From contig JBPCPM010000147.1 in assembly GCA_050999155.1 (NCBI GenBank), positions 1 to 18,701 of the forward strand: DNA of 18,701 nucleotides, written 5' to 3'. This DNA is from JBPCPM01 sp050999155 (GTDB taxonomy: Bacteria; Actinomycetota; Thermoleophilia; Solirubrobacterales; 70-9). Shown here in pieces: positions 12,581 to 18,701 of the stretch (position 1 is its first letter; every line of letters starts with the position of its first letter). Position numbers and translations under genes: made by a program. The notes beneath the pieces are model-generated. The model saw only the letters and a list, made by a program, of their open reading frames with translations, was not told the DNA's origin and did no database searches.

Positions 12581-13801
12581 TCAGCGCTCGGCAGCTGCCT
12601 TGAAGGCGTCGAACGCGGGCTTGGGTGACCCGTCGGGGTTCTGGAGGCCGTAGTTGTCGATTCGTTCGCCGGTGTCGCCGTCGCGCAGGCGGTACCAGAC
12701 GGCCGATTCGACCCAGTCCCAGCGGTCGAGCAGGCGGTAGGCGCCGCGGAGGCGCTCGGCCTGGGTGTCCTCGTCGACGCACTGGTCGCCCTCGGCGGTC
12801 CCGCGATCGCAGGAGCTCCAGCCGATCTCGGTGAGCCACACCGGCGCGTCGATGCCGGCGTTCACCAGCGCACGGTGGACCGCGGGGACGGCGTAGGCGA
12901 ACGAGTCGTCGCGGCGCTGTCGGTCCGTGGCCGGCCGGGAACCGGCGTAGGGATGGACCGAGAACCCATCGAGTTGGTCCCCGATGCCCTCGTCGATCAG
13001 CTGCCGGGTGAACTCCACGTCCGCCAGGGCGAGCGCGCCCGCCAGCACCTTCGTGTTCGGGTCGACGCGCTTGATCGGCCGGTAGGCCGCCTTGACCATC
13101 GCCGTGTAGGCGGCGGCCTTGCCGGGGCCGCCCAGCGAATCCTCGGCGTTGGGCTCGTTCCACAGCTCCCATGCGGCCACCCGGCCCGCGTAACGGCCGG
13201 CCAGGAACCGGGCGGCCCGCCCGTACTCGGCGGCGTCGCGGGGCGGGTACCGCTGCACGTCGCGCTCCCACCACGCGCCCTGGCAGGACTGCTTGCGGTT
13301 CTCCGGCGCAGAGGAGGCCCAGCAAGGGGTCTGCCACAGCGTCAGCAGGACCTCGAGATCGCGAGCGGCGGCCTCGGTGAGCAGGGCGTCGATCGCGGCA
13401 AGACCGTCGGCGTCCCAGCGGCCGCGCCCTTCGGCCTCCAGGTCCGACCAGCCGACGTCGACGCGCACGAGCTCGGCGCCCGCGTCACGGATCGCGTCGA
13501 GTCGTCGCCGGCGCTCGGCTCCGTCTACGGCCTCCCACAGCAGGTGGCCCTGGACGCCGCGAACCGCCCGTCGCCGGGGGGCACCGTCGGCCGGATCGTC
13601 GGGCGTACCCGTCGTCGTGCCCGCATCCGGTGTGGCAGCCGGGCCGGCTGCCTCCCGGTCCGGCGTCCCTCCCCCTCCCCCCCGCCCGGCCACCACCGCG
13701 CCGGCCGTCGCGACGAGCACGACAGCCCCCAGCGCGAACGCGAGCAGCCACCGCCGCCCGGGGCGGCGTCGCGGGTTCCCGCCCGGGTGGGTGGATGTCA
13801 C
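12581..13801 (-). CDS. Membrane-anchored glycoside hydrolase, clan GH-A
   Basis: A 406-residue protein. An N-terminal positive stretch (PRRRPGRRW) precedes one membrane helix (about 18-38), then a Gly/Pro/Thr/Ala-rich linker (41-78) and an extracellular TIM-barrel. The clan A acid/base is E216 in WELWNEPN and the nucleophile E325 in VWLTEIGWSS. HPYAGS (283-288) fits clan A as well. Four cysteines (C160, C173, C331, C341) could form two disulfides outside the cell. The GH family (5, 39 or a relative) and substrate cannot be fixed by eye; trimming of its own surface polysaccharide is one option. GTG 13801 overlaps the stop of the upstream gene (GTGA, 4 nt), indicating co-translation. Confidence 0.86.
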   Translation of the reverse strand: MTSTHPGGNPRRRPGRRWLLAFALGAVVLVATAGAVVAGRGGGGGTPDREAAGPAATPDAGTTTGTPDDPADGAPRRRAVRGVQGHLLWEAVDGAERRRRLDAIRDAGAELVRVDVGWSDLEAEGRGRWDADGLAAIDALLTEAAARDLEVLLTLWQTPCWASSAPENRKQSCQGAWWERDVQRYPPRDAAEYGRAARFLAGRYAGRVAAWELWNEPNAEDSLGGPGKAAAYTAMVKAAYRPIKRVDPNTKVLAGALALADVEFTRQLIDEGIGDQLDGFSVHPYAGSRPATDRQRRDDSFAYAVPAVHRALVNAGIDAPVWLTEIGWSSCDRGTAEGDQCVDEDTQAERLRGAYRLLDRWDWVESAVWYRLRDGDTGERIDNYGLQNPDGSPKPAFDAFKAAAER

Positions 13802-14208
13802 TCGGTGATCGTCGCGCGGACGTCGAAGACGCGGATTCCCAGCCGGCCTTCGTCGGTGCAGTCGAAGAAGCGGGCGTTGCGGCAGCTGAACTCCTCACCG
13901 GAACCCTCGAACGCGGCTTCGACGGTGAACGGGCAATGAGGAAGCGGCTGGCCGGTCATCTTCAGGCCACCGTAGCCCTCCCGGCTGTCGACGGCCTCGG
14001 TGAACAGCTCGACATCGACCTCACCCGCGAAGACCTTGTACATGCAGCCCATGAACTCGCGCCCGCTGGCGCGGTCCGGGTAGCTGTAGAGGTAGGGACA
14101 GCCGAGCTCCTCGCAGCCCCGGGGGTCGATGACCTTGTCGCACCACGTGGCGCACTTGCGGCACTCGCCGGCGGGCGCTCGCCCAAGCCTGTTGGTCTTC
14201 TCGGCCAC
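13798..14208 (-). CDS. Cysteine-rich protein of unknown function
   Basis: A 136-residue soluble protein with nine cysteines. Five cluster in the first 40 residues: C16-x2-C19-x3-C23-x8-C32-x4-C37; the others are C55, C92, C109 and C117. There is no signal peptide. The pattern suggests a zinc or iron-sulfur site, but I do not recognise the family, so function is not assigned. GTG 14208 has no ribosome site, but TAGACT lies 6 nt upstream, fitting a leaderless start. Its last codon overlaps the start of the glycoside hydrolase by 4 nt, and dnaE lies 47 nt upstream on the same strand. High third-position GC supports true coding. Confidence 0.75.
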   Translation of the reverse strand: MAEKTNRLGRAPAGECRKCATWCDKVIDPRGCEELGCPYLYSYPDRASGREFMGCMYKVFAGEVDVELFTEAVDSREGYGGLKMTGQPLPHCPFTVEAAFEGSGEEFSCRNARFFDCTDEGRLGIRVFDVRATITE

Positions 14209-14214
14209 AGGGTG

Positions 14215-14220
14215 AGTCTA
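14215..14220 (-). promoter_or_regulatory. Candidate -10 element for the cysteine-rich protein gene
   Basis: On the minus strand TAGACT (14220-14215) is followed after 6 nt by the GTG start, placing transcription start at the start codon. The -35 is weak (GTCAAG 18 bp upstream). Confidence 0.4.
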
Positions 14221-14255
14221 GAAGGGCGCTCGGCTCGGCTTGACCGGTCGATGGA

Positions 14256-17200
14256 TCAGGCGGCGTGGGCCGCCGCGCCGAGAACGTGGTCGACCTCGGC
14301 CCTGAGCCCGTTGCTGACCCGCACCCTGTGCCGGTCGCCGAAACGCAGCCGCCGCACGCCCTCCCGGGTGTGCATGACCAGCACCACGCTCGACTCGCCC
14401 GGACAGGTCTCGAAGACCCCGGCCAGCTCGTCGACGACGCCCGCCGACAGCTCCGAGGCCCGGACCTTGACCTCAAAGGTCTCGGGCGCCTTGCGCTCGG
14501 GGGCGCGCTCCGTGGCGGCCGCGGCCTCCTGGGCGGTGGGCTCGAACCGCTCGATCTTCTGCACGACGATCTTCGTCTCGCCCCGATCCTTGTGGTCGAC
14601 TCGGCCCCGGACCACCACCACACCGTCGACCTCCACCACGTCGGCGTTGTCCTCGTAGGCGGAGCTGAACACGAGGATCTCGCACTGGGCCTCGAGGTCG
14701 TCGAGGGTGGCGAACATCATCGGCTCGCCCTTCTTGGTGCGGATCTTCTTGGCCTCCGCAACCACCCCGCCGACCGTGATCCACGATCCGTCGGCCTTGT
14801 CGCCCAGCTTGTCGAGCGAACAGTCGACCTTCTCGGCCAGGGCCGCGCGGACCTCCGTGAGCGGGTGGCTCGAGAGATAGGTGCCGAGGGTCTCCTTCTC
14901 GAGGGCGAGCAGCTCGCGCTGGTCGAACTCCCCGACCGGCACCGGCGGGTGCTGCGGGCGGCCGAACGCCACCGGGGCCCCGGCGCTCTCGGGCTCGCCG
15001 AGGTCGAAGATCGAGCCCTGGCCGAGCTGTGCGTCCTCCTGGGCCTTCTGGCCGGCGGCCTGGGCCGCGGGCAGCGCCTCGAGCATGCCCTTGCGGCTGT
15101 CGCCGGTGCAGTCCAGGGCGCCGCACTTGATAAGGCACTCGATGGCCCGCTTGTTGACCGACCGGCAGTCGACGCGCTCACAGAAGTCCCACACCGACGT
15201 GAAGGGGCCGTCGGCCTCGCGGGCGGTGAGGATCGCCCCGACCGCCTGGTGGCCGACGTTCTTGACCGCGTCGAGGCCGAAGCGGATGTTGTTCTCGACG
15301 ACCACGAAGCCGTGTTGGGACGTGCTCACGTCCGGGGGCAGGACCTCGATGCCCATCTCCCCGCAGCGCTGGACGAAGAACGGGACCTTGTCCTTGGTCG
15401 ACATGACCGAGGAGATCAGGGCCGCCATGTACTCGGCCGGATGGTTGGCCTTCAGGAAGGCCGTCCGGTAGCTGATCAGCGCGTAACAAGCCGCATGGCT
15501 CTTGTTGAACGAGTAGTCGGCGGCTTTTTCCATCAGCTGCCAGAGGCCGTGGGCGACAGCTCGGTCGGTATCCGACTCCTGAAGGCCCTGGATGAACTCG
15601 GTCTTCAGCGTGGCCATCAGCTCGCGCTTCTTCTTGCCGACCGCCTTGCGCAGGTCGTCCGCGCGGGCAGGCGTGAACCCCGCCATCTGCTTGGCGATCT
15701 CCATCAGCTGCTCCTGGTAGAGCGCGCAGCCGTAGGTCGCGCCGGTGATCGGGCGCAGCCGCTCGTCGGCCAGCTGGACCGAGTCGGGTTCGCGCTTGCC
15801 CCGCGCGTACGCAGGGATGGAGTCCATCGCGCCCGGCCGGTACAGGGCGACCAGGGCGACCAGATCCTCGAACTCGGTCGGCCCCACGGCGCGCAGCGCA
15901 TCACGCATGCCCTCGGACTCGAACTGGAAGACCCCGACCGAGTCGCCCTGGCCGAGCATTGCGTAGGTCGGCGCGTCGTCCATCGGCAGGTTCTCGATGT
16001 CGATCTTCTCGCCGCGCGAGCGCTCGATGATGTCCACCGCGTCCTCGATCACGTCGAGGTTGCGCAGGCCGAGGAAGTCCATCTTCAGCAGGCCCATCTC
16101 CTCGACGGGGCCCATGTCGTACTGGGTCACCGTCTTGTAGGCCCGCTCGCCCGCGGTGCCCTGAGAGCGGTCCTCGACGAGCTGCACCGGGATGATGTCG
16201 TCGAGTCGGCGGTCGGCGATCACGACGGCGGCGGCGTGGATCGAGCTGTTGCGCACGATCCCCTCCAGGCCCTGGGCCACGTCCACGATCTGCTTCGTCG
16301 TCCCGTCGGTGTCGACGGCCTTGCGCAGGTCCTCGCCGTCGGCCAGGCACTCCTTGAAGCTCGGGGAGCGGCCCATGATCGGCTCGGGGATCAGCTTCGC
16401 CACGCGGTCGCCGGTGCCGTAGTCGAAGCCCAGCACCCGGGCGGCGTCGCGGGTCGCGGCGCGTGGGGCCATCGTGCCGAAGGTGATGATCTGGGCGACG
16501 GCGTCGCTGCCGTACTTGTCGGCCACGTAGCGGATGACCTTCTCCCGGCCGCGGACGGAGAAGTCGATGTCGATGTCCGGCATCGACTTGCGAGCCGGGT
16601 TGAGGAACCGCTCGAACAGCAGGTCGTAGGCGAGCGGGTCGACGTCGGTGATGCTCAGCGCGTAGGCGACGATCGAGCCGGCGGCCGACCCACGGCCCGG
16701 CCCCACGGCGATGCCGTTGCCCTTCGCGTAGGTGATGAAGTCCCAGACGATCAGAAAGTACGAGTCGAAGCCCATCTCGCCGATCACGCCCAGCTCGAAG
16801 TCCAGCCGCTCCATCGCGTGGGCGGGGATCGGGTCTCCGTAGCGTTCCCGGAGCCCGTCTTCGGCCAGGCGGCGCAGCATCGCGGCGGGCTCCGAGCCGT
16901 CGGGCGTGGGGAACGTGGGCAGCAGCAGCTGGCCTAGCTCGATCTCGATCTCGCACCGCTCGGCGATCTCGAGCGTGCTGGGGATGGCCTCCGGCCACTG
17001 CGCGAAGGACTCCGCCATCTCCTGGGGATCCTTGAGGTAGAACTCGTTCGTGTCGAAGCTCATCTTCGGCTCGGCGAGCGTCGACTTGGTCTGCACGCAC
17101 AGCAGGGCCGCGTGGTGGCGGAAGTCCTCGCGGCGCAGGTAGTGCACGTCCGCGGTGCCGACGACGGGCCGCCCCACCTCGGCGGCGATCCGCGCGATCC

Positions 17201-17759
17201 CCTCGTTGGCCTTGTCCTGATCGGCGATGCCGTTGCGCTGCAGCTCGAAGTAGACCTGGTCGGGACCGAACACCCCAAGCAGCTGGTCGATGTGGGCCCG
17301 GGCATCATCGGGCCGGTCCTCGACAAGGCGCCGGCAGAACCGCGAGGCCAGGCACCCCGTCAGGGCGATGACGCCCTCGGAGTGGCGGTCGAGCAGCTCG
17401 AGGTCGACGTTGGCCTTGCCGCGCGAGAACCCTTCGAGAAAGCCCGCGGAGCTGAGCTTGACGAGATTGCGGAACCCGGCGTCGGAGGAGGCGAGGAGCG
17501 TCAGGTGGTTGCGCTCGTACTTGGTCTTGGTCGTGGTGCGGTCGTCGACGAAGTAGGCCTCGAGCCCGATGATCGGCTTGACCCCGTGCTTGTGGCAGGC
17601 CTTGTAGTGCTCGACCGCACCGTTCATGACGCCGTGGTCGGTGAGCCCGAGCGCGGGCATGCCCAGCTCGGCGGCTCGAGCCGCGAGCCCCTCGATCTTG
17701 CAGGCCCCGTCGAGCAGCGAATACTCGCTGTGTACGTGCAGGTGGCAGACGCTCGTCAC
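14256..17759 (-). CDS. dnaE: DNA polymerase III alpha subunit (replicative polymerase)
   Basis: A 1167-residue C-family DNA polymerase, the chromosomal replicase. The PHP domain opens with CHLHVHSEYSLLDG (H6, H8, H10) and continues with LTDHGVMNGA, GLEAYF, NHLTLLA and GTADVHYL; the metal-ligand pattern looks intact, as in mycobacterial DnaE1 where PHP is the proofreading exonuclease. The polymerase active site includes GPGRGSAAGSIVAY and MPDIDIDFSVRGREKV (near 393), with the fingers containing the FNKSHAACYALISYRTAFLK stretch. HhH and OB-fold regions follow (SWITVGGVVAEAKKIRTKKG). Length is usual for DnaE1; the mutasome DnaE2 is shorter. GTG 17759 is preferred; TTG 17768 is an in-frame alternative. 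Start of a minus-strand series ending at the glycoside hydrolase. Confidence 0.97.
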   Translation of the reverse strand: MTSVCHLHVHSEYSLLDGACKIEGLAARAAELGMPALGLTDHGVMNGAVEHYKACHKHGVKPIIGLEAYFVDDRTTTKTKYERNHLTLLASSDAGFRNLVKLSSAGFLEGFSRGKANVDLELLDRHSEGVIALTGCLASRFCRRLVEDRPDDARAHIDQLLGVFGPDQVYFELQRNGIADQDKANEGIARIAAEVGRPVVGTADVHYLRREDFRHHAALLCVQTKSTLAEPKMSFDTNEFYLKDPQEMAESFAQWPEAIPSTLEIAERCEIEIELGQLLLPTFPTPDGSEPAAMLRRLAEDGLRERYGDPIPAHAMERLDFELGVIGEMGFDSYFLIVWDFITYAKGNGIAVGPGRGSAAGSIVAYALSITDVDPLAYDLLFERFLNPARKSMPDIDIDFSVRGREKVIRYVADKYGSDAVAQIITFGTMAPRAATRDAARVLGFDYGTGDRVAKLIPEPIMGRSPSFKECLADGEDLRKAVDTDGTTKQIVDVAQGLEGIVRNSSIHAAAVVIADRRLDDIIPVQLVEDRSQGTAGERAYKTVTQYDMGPVEEMGLLKMDFLGLRNLDVIEDAVDIIERSRGEKIDIENLPMDDAPTYAMLGQGDSVGVFQFESEGMRDALRAVGPTEFEDLVALVALYRPGAMDSIPAYARGKREPDSVQLADERLRPITGATYGCALYQEQLMEIAKQMAGFTPARADDLRKAVGKKKRELMATLKTEFIQGLQESDTDRAVAHGLWQLMEKAADYSFNKSHAACYALISYRTAFLKANHPAEYMAALISSVMSTKDKVPFFVQRCGEMGIEVLPPDVSTSQHGFVVVENNIRFGLDAVKNVGHQAVGAILTAREADGPFTSVWDFCERVDCRSVNKRAIECLIKCGALDCTGDSRKGMLEALPAAQAAGQKAQEDAQLGQGSIFDLGEPESAGAPVAFGRPQHPPVPVGEFDQRELLALEKETLGTYLSSHPLTEVRAALAEKVDCSLDKLGDKADGSWITVGGVVAEAKKIRTKKGEPMMFATLDDLEAQCEILVFSSAYEDNADVVEVDGVVVVRGRVDHKDRGETKIVVQKIERFEPTAQEAAAATERAPERKAPETFEVKVRASELSAGVVDELAGVFETCPGESSVVLVMHTREGVRRLRFGDRHRVRVSNGLRAEVDHVLGAAAHAA

Positions 17760-17837
17760 GGGCCGCAACTATGGCAACCGCGGCAGATGCCACGGGGGCG
17801 GTTTGCGCGAACTTCCCGCTCGCTGCGGAAGACCTCT

Positions 17838-17855
17838 GGCCCGTCGCGGCGGGCC
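17838..17855 (-). terminator. Hairpin downstream of the Rpf-like gene
   Basis: GGCCCG (17838-17843) and CGGGCC (17850-17855) form a 6-bp stem with a 6-nt loop, about 13 nt after the minus-strand stop codon (17871-17869) and before dnaE. It has no T-run, so it may be weak. Confidence 0.45.
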
Positions 17856-17868
17856 GTGCCGGCCGAGC

Positions 17869-18701
17869 CTAGGAGCAGCTCCAGGCCGACGATCCGGAAT
17901 CCGCCCAGATCTGGGCGGCGATGCGGTCCTGCTGACGCTTGGGCGCATTCTGGGGCTTGCCCTTACCGCCGTAGCGGCGCCAGGTGTCGGGGATGATCTG
18001 GTACGCGCCGCCCGCGCCGCTGCCCGGGTTGACCGCGCCGTAGTTGCCGCCCGACTCGCACATCACCACGGAGGTGGGGACCGAGTACTTCCCGTTGCCC
18101 TGGGGCGAGGGCGACCGGCCGGGGCTCCGTGGAGCGGAACCCGGGCTCTGGCTCGGCGCCTGGAGCTGGCCGACCACGCGCCGCCGGGCTTCGGCCCGAC
18201 TGACGCGCTCGGCTCGCTGCACGGCGTCGGTCCAGGCATCGATCTTGCCGCGCAGCCGGCCCAGGCGGCGGGCCTGGGCCGAGCGCGCCTCGGCGAAGTC
18301 GGCGACCTGCCCGCGGGCCCGCCGGGCCGCGCTCGATACGGTCTTGCGGGCGCGCTCGAGCTCACGGGCGTGCTCGGCGGCCTTGCGCTCGAGCTCACGG
18401 ACCTCGAGGACCTCGTTCTTGACCTGGCCACGTACGTCCCGGACGCGGGCGGCGACGTCCTGGTCGCCCTCGGACAACGCCGCGAGGTAGGTGCCGCGGG
18501 ACGCGATGTCGCTGTAACCGTCGGCCTCGAGGCTCACGGCGCCGGCGCCGGGCATCCCGCCCTTGTAGATGGCGACCGGCCGCTCGGCGAGGACCTTCTG
18601 GGCGCGCTTGAGGCGGCTCCGCGCCGCACGCAGTCGCCGCTGGGTGTCTCGATGCTGGTCGCGCAGCGCGGCCGTGCGCTCGCGCCCGTTGGCCACCAGC
18701 G
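17869..18701 (-). CDS. Secreted coiled-coil protein with Rpf/transglycosylase-like domain (5' end cut by window)
   Basis: The visible 277 codons end at 17869 and stay open to the right edge. The visible N-terminal part lacks a signal peptide, so the real start likely lies outside the window. Residues (from the GTG at 18696) about 5-175 are a charged coiled coil with ALRDQHRDTQRRLRAARSRL and the YKGGMPGAGAVSLEADGYSDIASRGTYL region found in actinobacterial peptidoglycan hydrolases. A Pro/Ser/Gly linker follows (about 180-203). The end is a lysozyme-like Rpf/transglycosylase domain: VVMCESGGNYGAVNPGSGAGGAYQI with the catalytic Glu in CESGG, then TWRRYGGKGKPQNAPKRQQDRIAAQIWADSG and a final WSCS. 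The two cysteines probably form a disulfide. Role: cell-wall remodelling outside the membrane. Confidence 0.87.
   Translation of the reverse strand, partial: LVANGRERTAALRDQHRDTQRRLRAARSRLKRAQKVLAERPVAIYKGGMPGAGAVSLEADGYSDIASRGTYLAALSEGDQDVAARVRDVRGQVKNEVLEVRELERKAAEHARELERARKTVSSAARRARGQVADFAEARSAQARRLGRLRGKIDAWTDAVQRAERVSRAEARRRVVGQLQAPSQSPGSAPRSPGRSPSPQGNGKYSVPTSVVMCESGGNYGAVNPGSGAGGAYQIIPDTWRRYGGKGKPQNAPKRQQDRIAAQIWADSGSSAWSCS

Noticed and set aside
14224..14247. GGGCGCTCG followed by TTGACCGGTC, resembling parts of the palindromic repeat
   Set aside because: Order, spacing and stem are not preserved; likely chance similarity in GC-rich DNA.
14265..16937. Plus-strand open frame of 890 codons
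   Set aside because: Antisense to dnaE; long open antisense frames are expected at this GC content.
1..18701. CRISPR array, tRNA, rRNA, transposase or prophage genes
   Set aside because: No spaced repeats, cloverleaf, rRNA core sequence or recognisable mobility gene was seen on either strand.

Overview
The window is very GC-rich with G/C-biased third codon positions, several GTG/TTG starts, and many genes with a -10-like hexamer only 6-10 nt before the start codon (leaderless-type). It encodes a PHP-containing DnaE1-type replicase, an Rpf/transglycosylase-like secreted protein and a thiol-linked arsenate reductase of the kind seen in Actinobacteria. I infer an actinobacterial chromosome, possibly a deep-branching class such as Thermoleophilia; that last step is an impression from protein style, not a measured placement. 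No phage, transposase, CRISPR, tRNA or rRNA is visible.

Left part (1-1684): the first codons of a ThiF/MoeB-like gene run off the left edge on the minus strand. A compact plus-strand arsenic operon follows: arsR, a MIP-family channel and arsC. A perfect 9-bp dyad lies just before arsR. A hairpin over the arsC stop codon closes the operon against the convergent gene cysK.

1702-6352: a minus-strand operon reads ATP-grasp ligase, GT4 glycosyltransferase, cysteine synthase, with stops and starts nearly touching. Divergently, a plus-strand gene fuses a nucleotidyltransferase-like domain to a thymidylate-kinase-like P-loop domain. This looks like a small surface-glycan or sugar-conjugate locus with an attached cysteine synthase.

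6404-8276: minus strand, a cysteine-free Rrf2 regulator resembling CymR, a 58-residue unknown protein and a double-DUF427 protein whose start overlaps the stop of the small gene. A VanZ-like membrane protein is divergent from the Rrf2 gene.

8329-11581: an atypical NarL-type response regulator lacking the phospho-acceptor Asp converges on an HDOD-LuxR fusion, with two hairpins between them. The HDOD gene lies downstream of gltX on the same strand.

11583-18701: nfo (endonuclease IV) starts from TTG one base away from the divergent gltX start. It ends at a tandem pair of palindromic repeats. Beyond these the minus strand carries an Rpf-like secreted coiled-coil protein (cut by the right edge), dnaE, a cysteine-rich unknown protein and a membrane-anchored glycoside hydrolase overlapping it by 4 nt.

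The most interesting items are the 1-bp gltX/nfo divergence, the tandem palindromes at 12469-12573, the two unusual LuxR-type regulators facing each other, the CymR-like regulator with a CymR-like tail in the same window as cysK, and the ATP-grasp/GT4/CysK plus nucleotidyltransferase-kinase locus. Gaps between genes are all short (under 300 bases).
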